Assembly: GCA_007922195.1 (NCBI GenBank)
Contig: ML681991.1
Coordinates: 43,788,905-43,852,904, forward strand
Length of the DNA: 64,000 nucleotides
From: Podocnemis expansa
Taxonomy: Eukaryota > Chordata > Testudines > Podocnemididae
Direction of reading: 5' to 3'
The notes below the pieces were generated by a model. That model was not told where the DNA came from, did no database searches, and saw only the letters and a program-made list of their open reading frames with translations. Shown here in pieces: positions 1 to 12,375 of the stretch (within the stretch, counting starts at the first letter, position 1; every line of letters starts with the position of its first letter). The translations under genes and the position numbers were made by a program.

Positions 1-660
1 CCCCACATGGCCAGTCTTAAGCATGGTTTTGCACTGAATCAAATGGCCTCATTTCTCATAGGCCACAGGAACTCCGTGGTTTTCTCCAGGCTTCGGTCAT
101 GATTGGAGAGGCAAGGGAGCTTCTTCATCAGCAATGATGATTCTGGAGGCTAAATTCAAGCCAGTGTGCACCCGCACATTTTCAGCGGGATCTCAGCACC
201 TGCTGCCCTCACCAAGAGAAGCACCAGGAGGGAGGAGTGGTTTAAGATGGTTTCCTCATTCAGAATTGACTTCAGTACCTTGTAGCAGTTATAGGCACCT
301 CCAGCTTGCTTGGAAACAGGGCCTGGGATACAAGCCCTAGCCTGGGGGCAGGTATTAAAAAAAATTGGTCTCAGGGTACTTTCCTAAGGACCAGGCAGAT
401 ATCCACAGGCCGTGAGCCTGGCTGTGTGCAGTAGAGAGTAGCACATTGGGCTAGAGGCAGCTGGGTGCTACCCTGGCAAAGAACAACGAAACAGTCCTGA
501 TCCCTCTAACACCATCCAGCTTGGCAATAGTGGGGCCACACTTCATGCCCCCCCCCCTTGGGATGCATGCCCACAGTACATTTTTCAGGGGAGACCACTA
601 GGTACCCCACCAAGTGTCATGGGTCCTGGCTACATGCCATTGTTGTGGTAGGGGTATTGA
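1..660. other. Unassigned sequence downstream of CCNB3
   Basis: No gene, RNA or clear repeat is seen. A short poly-C run sits near 549-558. The next gene in this direction would lie outside the window. Confidence 0.5.
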
Positions 661-674
661 ACAGACTCTACCCG

Positions 675-903
675 GCAGCACAGATACACAATATTTTATT
701 GACTTATTTTAATATTTTTAGCATCCCCTCCCATAACACTTTCTACATTTTTTCCCCCCCAATTAACATTAAAACAAAAACATTTATGTACAGACTCCTC
801 TGGGCCCAGGGAGTCATTCTCTATTTACAGGCTATTTACACATGGGCCACTCACTCCTGCCAGGAGGGCGTCCCAGAAGGGCTTCTTGCCCTGACCCCCG
901 GGG
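675..903 (-). other. CCNB3: CCNB3 3' UTR with poly(A) signal
   Basis: Downstream of the TAG stop the minus strand reads AATAAA at 700-695, about 205 nt after the stop, so cleavage is expected near 670-685. The UTR contains A/T-rich runs (about 735-785). The site and end are inferred from the signal only; no cDNA is available. Confidence 0.7.
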
Positions 904-3900
904 CTAGCTCTTTAGTGCTGCCTCCAGTTTCAGCATGTCCATAGGAACACTCTTGGCCACTTCGAAGAAGACTCTGCAAAGGCAACACAGGGCAGTTAGC
1001 ATGGCACACAGTTTACGACAGACAGGAGGGGACCTGAGCTCCCACCAGCTTAGGGATGCTTACGGGGGCTTTGGGACCCAACCAAATATCTGGGGGCATT
1101 AAAAAAAGGATTCCTTTCTCCAAAGAGTTTGTTAGTCTTTGAATTAAATGCCAGGACTCCTTGAAGCATTAATGCAGGTTGTAAAATGCAGGCCAAGCCC
1201 ATAGCCACAGAACAAAATGTTCCTCCTAGGCCCAGGTAGCTCCAAAGAGTAAGCGATCAAAGTGACTTGGCCTCACCACATTGCAGATCAACATTCTGCA
1301 CAGGACACAGGTGAGAGAGCAGAGTGATCATGAATGTCCCCAGGCAGCCACACCTCACTGGGGCCAAAGGCAGCAGGGACAATGACATTGAGCAATAGCT
1401 TCAGAGCTCCCTGCTCATCCCCCCCCAGGCTGCACAGGAAGGCAACATGCTGGATGCAGCACGCCTTGCTGGCCAGTGGGAGACATCTCCCAGGTTCAGT
1501 TGCCAATGCCACCAGTCATAACTGCAGAAGCAACTTACCGGTGGGAATACTTGGTGCGCACCGCCTTCAGCTTGTCATCGTGCTGGTAGGTCAGCAGGAA
1601 GTTCAGCCTCTTCACCAGCGGATGGAGCTCATGAGCCTGGTACCCACTGTAATACTCCAGCGTGGGGCTCTGCAACACATTACAGGGACTCAGGTCTGTG
1701 CCACTGCACCCCACACCTCTCCCTGCTTCTCCCGCCACCCAGGACAGGACCCGAAGGCTGGGATGAACTGCCCCATGGGCCCATGAAAGCAGCATAGCCA
1801 AACTACAGTGCACACAGGACATGAGTCACCGGAGCCACAACTACTGTTTAATGCACCCCTTGCAATGATCGGAGCCTGGGGCGAGTGGTACGGAACGCTC
1901 CCGTTAATGGAGCCGCTCCAGCATGCCCGGGGCAAAGCTCCGCTCACCCTGCCATACTTACAGCCCTGTGAGTCACTGGCCTAGTTCAGGAAACAGCAGA
2001 GTCTACCTTTGGGCAAGGATGGGAGCTTCCCTGAGACAAGACACATTGTGAAGAGTGAAGAGCAGAAATGGGCCACTTCAGGATCCCTGCCTGGAGCTAA
2101 AGCAAGAGCCTCTGTGCAGGGGACTGGGTACAAGCAGGGACTCTGTAGCCAATGGTTGGGGGGGAAGGACAGTCAAGCACAGAGTCAGTTGCCAGGGAAG
2201 GAGTATTGGGCAAGGTCTTCTGTCTTCCACCTCAGTGTAATGCTCTCAGGATGTGAATGGAGAGCAAACCCCTTTCCTTGGGGATGATGAGGGTTGCCTG
2301 GAGGGTGCAGTGAGCTGCCCACTTCCTAACCACCCACTCCAAAGATCCAGGACCTGTCTGCTGCAGCTGCACACCCTCTCCCCACCACAGGCTCTGTGCC
2401 TTCAGTGACTTTCCCTGCCCAGCTGTGCAAACAGCAAGGGACCGTGACCTTCCTCCACTCCATTGCCTTAACCAGCTTCAGCTATGGAGCAGCCCTTTGA
2501 AATAGAGAGGTCGCTGGGGAGCACTGGGGACCCTCGAGGAAGCGTAGGACTTAGGAGAGAGAAACCAAGGCTATCATGGAGGTTAGGAAGTCACCATGCC
2601 AGGCCCCAGTGGCTCATGTGGAGTTAGCTATTAGAGACAGGACCACAAGAGAAGCTGGGAGGCTCCTCTGTCCAGCCAGGCATCCCCCCCAGGAGACTGA
2701 CAGCGTCTCGCAGCTGGGGGTTCCTTGCATGGACTGCAGGGTCTGGGACACAGCAAAGAGGGCTGTAGCCACATTCCCCTGGGGTTCCAGGACGGCTCCC
2801 CTTCTTCAGAGAACAGATGGCAACTTGGCCCAGGGGACCAGCCAGATGAGACTGCCAGGGAGCCAGCAACAGGCCGAAGGGGCAGCAGCTTTCAGCAGCT
2901 ACATCCCTGCAGGTCAGTGGAGCCCATTGGGGCAGCCAGGCCCTGGGAACGCTCCCGTGAGGGGTCTGGACACAGGGCACTCACCCATCCGCCAAGGCTC
3001 TTCATCTTGAGAGCTAAGAGCAGGCAGCTGGCAGCTAGTTTGGAGGCACTCTCCTGGACGTAGTCATACTCCTGCAGGGTCATCTCGCAGATGAAGCGGG
3101 CCAGGGTCAGCGTCTCCATGCTGGCACGTGCACACTGGGGCCGTGTGGGGGAAAGGGGCAGTGGTGAGATCTTCCTGCTGAGCACATGATAGAGAGGCAA
3201 GGCCGCCCCTGGCTACCCCTGTAGCCAGGACGGGCACTGCCGGGGGAACACACCCATCTGGACTGCTCATCTCCCATCCCGAGCACTAGACTCTCCTGTC
3301 TCTTCTGGAGCCCACCACCATGCCAAGGAGGGAGAAATCAAGAGAGCTCCCTATAGGGGACACATCAGGCAGAGAAGCCCACCAGCCAGGAGGACCAGGC
3401 ATAGGTGAATCAAAGACCAAGCAGATGGAGGAAAAAGACTTTGCTGCCCCCAGCAAGGCACAGAGCATCTCTGCATGTGTAATCTAAACAAGTGCTCAGC
3501 TTCCACTGGGCACTGTGGTATGGAAGGCGACAGCAGTTTTTGGCAGGGGCAATAAGATTTGGGAGCTGGGAAGAAGGGAGAGAGCTTGTTTGCTGGTTAC
3601 AGGGAAGAAACAGCCTTCGCTGTCTCTGTGGCACTGCCCTCTTGGACAGATGCTGCAGACAACATGAATGAGAGCATCTTGTGCCCGAGGTGTGCTCATT
3701 TCCCAACCTGTGACCTGGTGTTCGCTGGCAAGCAGGGGAGGGCATTGCCGAGCTCTCCACCTGCCAGCCTCTAGCTAGCTGTGGCCACTCACACCCTCTC
3801 TGCTGGCAGCAATGGGGCACCCACCTTGGCAAACCGCCGCAGGAAGCGATATGGGATGGGAATGTTGATATCAAATTTCAGTGTGCGGAGGATGCTCATC

Positions 3901-6900
3901 TCCATTGCGATCAGCTCCTCCCTCTTGTAGGCATCATCACAGATGTAGAGGAAGTCGTCCACACATGGGGGGCAGCGCTCCTGAGTGGGAAGAGCCATGG
4001 GAACGCTCAGAACCACCTACAGAGTAGGTGTGTCCCTGGGGGGCTCTGTGCTGTGCTGCCTAGCAGGAGGCACACCCTAAGTTTCTAAATTAAAACCCTG
4101 ACCCCACCACCCCCTTGGACTGACATTTGCAGAAACTTTCAAGGATTTGTGCTCCTAATCCCATAGGTACTTTTTAAGAGGATTTTCCTTTGTGGTCTCT
4201 AAACACCCACTGGCACCTTTTGCAAGATGTGAACCCTGGTATCCTGGCTGGATTTCAACTTGAATGAGGACACATTGCCCCCAAGGACAGCCTTGCTGTC
4301 ACAAACTGGAGGACTGTTTAAGAGCAGCAATACAGAACAGCTGCCACATTCTGTCCCAGAGGTGGCTGCAGTTTAGTGGCAAGCTCACATGACCACTGCA
4401 GGCAGGTGGCAGCACCTCCTCAGCATCGATGCCTACTGAAGCCAGGGAAAAAAATGAAGACCACTTCCTTTCATCTAGTTTCTATGGGAAACTGATTTTC
4501 AGCAAAACTAAAAATGGAAACATTTTATTTTGGAATTTCCGTTGCAGTGTCTCATGGGACTTGTGGTTCCAGCACTCTGGGTTCCTTTCTCCTCTGGTAA
4601 GTAACACATCATAGGCCCCACCAAAACTGCCCCTTTCAGAAAGGGAAGGCAGTGCATCATGGAGGATGTAGTATGACCTGGGAGCCTAGCCCACAGTGGA
4701 AAATGCAGAAACGAGACAACCAACCAGCAATTCCCATAAGACACTGCAGCAGTATATCTGGATCGAAATATCAATTTGGGGGCATTTGATTTTTTGAGGG
4801 TGAGGGATGGGTGTCAAAAAACAATAGTTTGACTGGAAAACTTTTTGACCAACCATACCCAGGTCCCCTAATGGGTAACTTGCCCAGATATTCCCTTCTA
4901 AGCTAGAGATTCCCCTACTAATTCTAAGAAGGTGATTCTTTAAAATTGTGGCAGAGGGAGAGAGAGGAAAGCATCTCTCCAGCTTGTTTTGATTTCTGAC
5001 CAAGGATGGAGGGGGTGTGGAATTTTCCATTCCATGACATTTCTAAGCCCAATTCTTCCTTTCCGGACAGCTCCACAGCAAAATGCCAACACCTGGGGCA
5101 GTCTCAGTTTGGGAAGGCTCTTTCCCCCATGGCCAGCACTGCCTTGTTCACACCAGCACCCAGCTCCAATGGATTTGTTTTAAAGATGGGACTGTGACCA
5201 GCAGAACCAGCCCAAGGGCTAGCTAAGAGGCTGAAGGTCAAATTCTTGCCCTCCGCTCCCTCGATCCCAGCCTCTCCCTCCCCCCCACGCTGCTCCACCA
5301 TGGGGGTCTCTTGAGCAGAGACGGCTCTTGCTGCACCATGGCATTAGCCTTGGAGCAGCTGGGGGGGCGTGGGAGGGGTGTTTACAATGTGATTGAATGG
5401 CACCCATGTGTGCACCCAGGTACTCGGGGCCTGCAATGAAGGATCCATGCACTGAGCCATGCTTGGTAGGGATTAAGACCACAGTTAACCAGTCATACAG
5501 CGTATTCCCCTCCAGCCAGGCTCCCCACCACCACCCCCGGGTTCTGCCCAAGTCAGAGCTGGCTCACCTCAAACTTGGAAGCGATGAGGATGGCTGTGGA
5601 GCCAATGAGCTGCAGCTTGTCCCTCATGCTGACCACCTCCACCAGGTAGTGATCCACCAGCTTGACCGCCAAGTACAGCGTCTCATGGTTCAGCTCAAAG
5701 TTCTCCTGGGGAGACACAGACAGGCTGTCACTCAGTGTTCGCTGCTTTCCCAGGCCAGCTCCTTTGGCAGACAGGTCAGGACTGAGAGCAAGGGGCAGCA
5801 GAGGCCTCACCTGTGCTGCTCCTGAGACTCGCCCTTCTGCAGGCCCTGCAAAGCCAGGCTTGCATTGGCTACCCAGCCCAGGGCTGAATGGGAAAGTGCA
5901 ACCTACTGCTCCACCCCATGCTTCCCAGGCCCGGATCCATCTTGTCCCCAGCTTGTGCTGACACAGGGAAGGGAACACAGAAAGGTCCCTGATGCAGCAG
6001 ATCCCCTGCTTCTGCTTATGTAAGAGACACCAGGTGGGGTCCTCTCACACAGGTGCAGCTGCAGACTCCAGCACTGTCATGCTCCATGTACATGGGAAAA
6101 GCCAGGGACAGCAGCTCCACGAGCTAACTGTCCCCACCCTTCTGACTGGGTAGAAACATGGCAAGTGGCTTCCTTCGCCCAGCATGCAGTCGCCTTTCCT
6201 CCCACCACACACTCATTCTGATCTGTGTGCAGCTGAGCCACATCACTGGGGGCGACTAATGTGTTTCTCTCCTCCCTGGTTGTATAAACCTACTTGGGGA
6301 GTCGACCTTGGGTCTGCCGCATCTCCTGCTGGGTGGGGTGTGTGTGTTATAAACACAACCCACAAACACACAAGGCTCCTCTGTTGGCTCCCACCACCCT
6401 CCCCCCAAACAGGGCCCATGTGGCACACCTGGACCTCCACCATCCAGTCCACCAGGATGGCTCGCATGTCCCTGCTGATGTCATGCTGCTTCTCCATGTA
6501 GTTTGGGAGCAAGAACTTCTCCTGCCAAAGAAGCAACAACGAGGCTGTTAGCGAGTGATAGCCCCTGCCCGCCATGGCGCATGGGATGAGGCCTGGAGAG
6601 CAGAGGCCCTTGGGGCTGGAATGGCTGACCTGCCCTGCTTTCCTCAATCTGGATCGCTAAGCCCTCTCCATGACACCATCACCAGGAGTTGCCATGGCTC
6701 CAGCGTGACATAGGAGGGTCTCACCCCCATGCACCAGCCCTGGCAATTTTCTGCAATGGTATCAGCACCCATGATGGGCTGGACGTTAGAGCCTAGCATG
6801 GCTGATCCCCCCCACACACTGTTCATGCCTCGCTGGGGTCAGCTAGCCCCATTGATGCATTCAGAGGAGGACCCACCCATGAGAGCATGGAGTGAGTGGC

Positions 6901-9900
6901 TGGTGGGATGTTCTGGCAAGAAGACAGGGTCCAGACAGTGAGGACTGGAGAGTGGCTGGATTTCATCATGCCGATGAACAAGGAGTCCAGTCTTCTTGTC
7001 CACACTGGGCCAGCGAGCCACAGGGAGCGCATGGGCCTGGCCAGAGGGGAAATGGCCACCAGGACCTTCCCAGGATTTCTCAGGGGCAGCACCCACTCCA
7101 GAGACTTACGGGCGCAGATCACTGCCATGGATAGCGATCTGCAACCTGCAGCTCCAGAGCCACACGAGGCTCTTTGGTTGCCCCTTTGCAGCTCTGCCCC
7201 CACTCCCCCGCCACTGCAGGACTCTGCAGGCAATCTGCTCCAGGCCCCTGCTACCAGGAGACCCTGTGGGCAGCCTGTGCCAGGCTCTGGGCTCCCCCTG
7301 CCATTGGGGACCTGCTCCCAGGTCTGGTTCTCTCTCCCCCTCCAAGGGCCCTTGTGGCAGATGCCCTGACCAGGCTTCCAACTCCCCCCATCAGGAGGCC
7401 ACACCCATTGCTGCTCTCAAAATGTTTGGTTATTGAAGGAATTTTTATAAATGGCTCTTCTTATCTTTTGGGTTGCCGACCTCTAGCCACAGATGTAGTG
7501 GCCAAAGGGAACCAGCCACACTGCCTGGACTGGGGGTGGCAGGATCAGCCAGGACACGAGCATGGAGCTAGTTTCCCTGCCCAGCAGATCGAAGGCTCTG
7601 AGCCAAGCACAGCTAGGACATGAGCCTGGGGCTTTAGGAAATTGAGCTTCATGCTTCTAGTGCCTAGGCACAAAATACCCAACTCAGCCTGGCACTCTAG
7701 CACCTTCCTGTACCCAATGCCCCTTCCTGCTGCCTGCCTGGCATTCCCCAGGGTGTCAAGCCAGCGAGGTCCAGGGGGCTGGGACAGTCCCACGGAGGAG
7801 AAAGGTGAGAAGAGCAGCACGGAGGTCCCTGATCAGAGCCCTGCCCTGACAGGCACAGACCTCTCTCTCCCTCATGTAACTGAAGATCTCCTTGGCGTAT
7901 TCAGCATTGGCATAAGGGTCGTCCAGCTGCTCCTTGTCAATGTCCTCAATGGCTGGAACCTGTGGGGAGACAAGAGGTTGGGTGCCACTGAGATGGGAGA
8001 GGAAGCAGAGATTCTTTCAGCTAGGAGTCCCAAGCACTCGTGAGAGTGAGGTGCTGAGAGTGACAGCCAAGCAGCATGGGGCCACTAGAACTCTACCCAT
8101 GTAGCTTGCCAGGGCAGACCTGCCCCCTCCCAGGCTCAGGGGGAGATTGGCAAAGGCACACAGGGGGTTTCAGCACCTATGTATGTAGCCCAGCAGCTGA
8201 GGGGCAAGGTGCACCTTGGCTTTATGCATGCAGATGGCCAGAGCCAGTGGATCAGTCCCCCCATGGGGCGAGCTGTTGAGGCAGCAATTGCAGGCTGTGC
8301 TTGGTATCCCCAAGAAAAGCTCCTTCCAGGGACAGGGGGAGGCCAGGACACTTGCCTTCCCAACAGAGCCCCATCTGCTGCTCCCACCTGTCACTCTCCC
8401 AGAGGGTGCTATGCAGACAGCAAGTGTCCCACTCCACTACCTGTGTGGGTGGCGCTTCCGGCACTGGCTCGCTCTTGGGAACCAATTTGGGCTCAGCTGG
8501 GGGCGTTTTCCTTGTGGATCTAAAAGAAGCAGCCAAGAGACAGTTAGGCACTGCACGCAGCTGGTGGCAGGGCAGCCAGGGAACCTCTGGCTCTGGATCA
8601 CAGGAAGGTATTGTAGGGCACTGGTTCCTCACATGTCACTAGATCACATCAGAGCAGGGCCCAGCTAGTCCTGTCGCCCCTCTTGAATAGCACCTCATAG
8701 GAAGGTGTGAGAACCCCCCTTAGGGTATGTCCACACATCTCTTTTATTTTGAAATAACACTGATTATTTTGAAATAAAAGAGATTAGGTCCACACGACGT
8801 ATTCTTATTTCAAAATGACAGGCTCCGTCATTTTGAAATAAGAACCATCATTTTGAAATAGCTTAAACCTTCTTTAAATCGAAAAGGCTGTTATTTTGAA
8901 ATTGTTATTTCGAAATAACATCATTCGGACGTGTTATTTTGAAATAACCATTATTTTGAAATAACACTTTTGCCCTTCTCCTTCCCAGGGTGCCTTCCTT
9001 TTAGCCTATATTTAGTGGGGGCATGGCCCAGGGAGGGGGCCTTGTTGCCACACCTCTCATGGTGCCCTTCTCCTAAAGCGAATGGCAAGTCCTGTGTTTG
9101 GACATGCTATTTCGCTTTGAGCTTTTCCCTTAATTCAAATGAATGTTTTCTTAATTTGAATTAAAGTCCTTATTTTGAAATGAGTTAATTCAAAATAACT
9201 CATTTCGAAATAACGATGTACGTGTGGACGTAGCCTTAGTGAATAAGGACACCTGCGAAGGAAGGACAGATCTTCCCTGTCCAGCAATGGCTGATGTCTT
9301 GAAGCAGAAGGGCTTTACAGCCCTGCCAACATTTAATGGTGATTAATGTCACCATGAAGGTTCCCATCATCCACATCAACACCCAGGCTTTCCTTGAATT
9401 CCACTAAGCTCTTGGCCTACACGAGTTCTCATGGCAGGGAGTTCCACTGGTCAGCTGAGCATTATGTGGAAAAGGCATTTTCCTCGAGCACTTTTACAGG
9501 TGTTGGCTTTCAATTTCATTGAAATACCCTTGTCCTTGGATGACTAGAGTCTCTCAATCTGTTCCCTCCATACCAATCACTCTGTACACCCCTGTTCTCT
9601 CCCCTTGTGTTAATCTCCTCTACAAGGCAAACAATTCCCTTCTCTTCTCTCACATGATTTTTTCCAGGACTCTAAATAGTATCATTACCAATGACACCCA
9701 CACGTCTCTTTTGCCCTGTCCTTTGAGATAGGACAATTAGAATTGCTCAGCAGTGTGATTTACATAATGGCATGAGAATATTTTCCATGTGAGGACACCC
9801 CCTTCCATGTCTCCATCTCCCATTTGCCTTTAGCTGCATGCAAATCCCTCAGGAGTTCCCTTCTCTCCGCTGTGCATAAGCCAGCTAGGATGTAAGGTCA

Positions 9901-12345
9901 CCTCCCCAGCACAACAGCAAGGGCTTTATCTACAATGGGGAGGATCTGCAGCCACTCCCACTCCATTTTCTCAACTATCTCCTTCAGTCCTCACTGGATG
10001 GGATCTCACTACAGCCATGGAGCCCACCACAGACAAGCCAAGCACCCTTCTGACAGCGAAAGCCTCCCTCACTACACTCACCCACCTAGCTCTTCCTGCT
10101 CTGGCAAATGGGCCTGCTATTAAACTACCCAGCTCCCCCAAGAGACACGGAGAGCCAGGAAGAATTGCCAGAGATTGGTGTTAACCTTTTGGACTCTCAC
10201 CCTCTGCCAGGGAGCCTCTATGGGCTGTAGTCAGGAAAGCCAGTATTGGTATTGATGCAGTGGGATGCTGGCTTAAAGAACAGGGCAAAGGCATGTTGTC
10301 ACAGCATGTTAAGAGTGAGGACCAGTAGGATGGGCAGGGCTGGGGTGCAGATGGATAGATCATCCAGTTACTCACTTTTTCAAGTTGACCTCATTGTTCT
10401 TCAGGACCCCCAGAGTGGCTGTGCCCTTCTGCACCTTCCTGGGACCTGCCTTTACGACATCTTTCTTCCCAAGTCCGGGTTGGGTCTTGTGAGCCTGGCC
10501 AGGGAGAGGGTGATTACAAGAACACACTGAGTCACAGGCACAGCGTGGCCAAGCTCTCAACCATCACAGTCCTCAGACCAGCTGGCTGCAGAGACCCCCT
10601 GCCCATGGAGCCAAGAGCTCTGTACAGCTTCATCTAACAGCCTCTGATGCAACAGGGGGAGGCACGCCAGGAAGTCCCAAGCCAGGACGGCTCACTGTAT
10701 TTTGGCTAGGCAGGACCAGCCAGCCACAAATTGGGGCTAAGCAAAATAGGGTTTTTATGGGACAGTGGATTGCTGATTTCCCAGGCTCCCAGCTAGGCCA
10801 GGTTTGGGTCTTGCCCCACTGCACTGAAATGATTGGAGCTCTGTTCCCTTAGCTCCAAGACAAGCATGCCTGTCTTGAGGCACTCAACGTCTGTGATGCT
10901 GAAACCCTCATGGGACTGGACCTAGTTACCCAACCTGCTGCCTATGAAGAGCGTCCTGCACATAAAATGCGGGTTTTAGTAGCTAAATCCCAAGCCCTCT
11001 CCACAGATCAGAGGCCAGCACCAGACATCACAATGATGCAGCTTGCTAACCACTGAGAACTCTTGACAGAATGTGGCGATACTGGAACCTTTTCATAAAA
11101 TCTCCCATGCAAGTGCTGCATAAGAATGGCCATGCTGGGTCAGACCCATGGCCATGTAGCTGACAGTGACCAGTACCAGGTGCTTCAGAGGGAAACTACA
11201 GAACAGGGCAATTATCCAGTGTTGTCCACTCCCAGCTTCTGGCCATCAGAGGTGTAAAACGTATGCTTCAGGTGTCCCTACATCACTGACAATCATGGCT
11301 AATAGCCATTGATGAACCTGTCCTCCAGGAACTTATCTAGTTTTTTAAATCCCATTATTGTTTTCACCTTCACAACATCCCCTCGCAAGAAGTTCCACAG
11401 GTTGCCTGTGTGTTGTGGGAAGAAATTCTTCCTTAGGTTTGCTTTAAGCTTGCTGCCTGAGATCTTCTTTGGGTGACCCCTGGTTCCTGTGTTATTTGAA
11501 GAGGGAATAAAGCAGCCTTATGTGCTTTCTCCACACTAGTGGTGATATCAGAGACCTCTAACCTAGCCTTTTTCAGGTCTCTCTTTCCATATTGTAATGC
11601 AATGGATTCCAGGTGGGGCTGGAAACCCACACTTTGCTCTCTGTTTGACTGGAAGGTCAGTGCTGGTGCTCTGTACACAATGCACCACAACAGGCATTCA
11701 TCTAGAGAGCCCCTAGGGAGGTAGAGGAGTGTGTCAGATGCCAGGTGGCAAATGAAAGGCTCTAGAGATGCATGGCCTCCCCAGACCAATCCATCCCATA
11801 GCAGGATGGGGAGACTCAAGGGAGAAATGAAAAACTTCAGCTCAGAGAGGAAGCCTGCCCATCGGCTTCCCAGGAAATTCATCCCGCCCACTCCCTGCAG
11901 GAGAGTCATGTCCTTACATTCGTGATGTCTCCGAAGGCCGACCTCTTCTTGGGCGCCCCCTGGGGTGAGGATGGGGATCTCTTGGCTTGGCAGCTCTCCT
12001 CCTAGGGCCAGAAGATGATGAGATGGTGCACAGGACACAACCTTGCCAGGTGTGGAAACCTCCACCACCATTCCCATGGCAGTCATGCCCGGCAAGGGGG
12101 AATGTGGCCACAAAGATCATCAAGGTTTCTCCGTAGCCTCCCAAATACGTGGACCAGCCTCCAGTGAAGACCTCATTGCTGCCCCTGGGGCAAGTATATT
12201 CATATGTATCCATAGTCCCAGCTCATAGCAGGGAATACCAGGCCCATGGACTCACCTTCTCAGGTTTGGCATTCTCCACCCTCACTGCTTTGCCAGGCCG
12301 GAGCTGTTTGTTGCTTGTCGACTTGGAGCTGCGTGGCACTGGCAT
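904..12345 (-). CDS. CCNB3: Cyclin B3, short (non-mammalian-like) form, 402 aa, 11 coding exons
   Basis: Coding exons on the minus strand, 5' to 3': 12256-12345, 11918-12001, 10376-10494, 8441-8519, 7861-7959, 6429-6521, 5568-5705, 3825-3980, 2985-3134, 1539-1669, 904-973. All acceptors are AG and all donors GT, and phases agree at every junction (K and R codons are split at 10376/8519 and 1539/973), giving 402 codons ending in TAG. Residues 48-58 hold a destruction-box-like KKRSAFGDITN. The cyclin box begins near residue 176 with the signature MRAILVDWM and continues through LYLAVKLVD, DDFLYICDDAY, FDINIPIPYRFLRR, EMTLQEYDYVQE and LHPLV. Cyclin B3 is a nuclear partner of CDK1 acting in mitosis and meiosis, notably at anaphase onset in oocytes, and is degraded by the APC/C. 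The FDINIPI and EYDYVQE stretches fit B3 better than B1 or B2. The start is the first ATG of the first coding exon. The extreme N-terminus is the least certain part. Confidence 0.96.
8723..9235. mobile_element. TIR MITE with TTATTTCGAAATAA-type palindromes (513 bp)
   Basis: Termini read GGGTATGTCCACACA and, inverted, GTGTGGACGTAGCC. Both sides are flanked by TTA (8720-8722 and 9236-9238), a 3-bp duplication that would fit PIF/Harbinger-type insertion. The interior is made of TTATTTTGAAATAA-like palindromes around a short GC-richer core at about 8985-9110. It lies in the CCNB3 intron between exons 8441-8519 and 10376-10494. Related copies are at 30699, 39324 and 51568. The superfamily call is tentative. 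Confidence 0.75.
9240..9740 (-). mobile_element. CR1-like LINE 3' fragment
   Basis: The plus strand shows the antisense of the CR1 3' region: AAGCTCTTGGCCTAC, GGCAGGGAGTTCCAC and related phrases typical of CR1 tails. The copy is diverged, 5' truncated and lies inside a CCNB3 intron. The right limit is uncertain. Confidence 0.6.
11120..11605 (-). mobile_element. CR1 LINE 3' fragment
   Basis: On the plus strand it starts with ATAAGAATGGCCATGCTGGG, followed by GGGTCAGACC and later GAAGTTCCACAGGTTG and GGTGACCCCTGGTTC. This is the antisense of a CR1 3' end, so the element is on the minus strand. It lies in the CCNB3 intron between exons 10376-10494 and 11918-12001. No reverse-transcriptase frame is kept. 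Confidence 0.85.
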
Positions 12346-12375
12346 CTTCTCCCGTCAGTGTCTCTCCAAACACAC
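12346..12375 (-). other. CCNB3: CCNB3 5' UTR part of exon 2
   Basis: The exon carrying the start codon is preceded by a pyrimidine-rich acceptor ending in TTGGCAG at 12376-12382 (minus strand). This leaves about 30 nt of leader before the ATG at 12345-12343. No upstream ATG is seen in this short leader. Confidence 0.65.

Noticed and set aside
11433..12113. 226-codon minus-strand frame overlapping CCNB3 exon 11918-12001
   Set aside because: It reads a different frame from the cyclin exon and continues through a CR1 fragment; chance.
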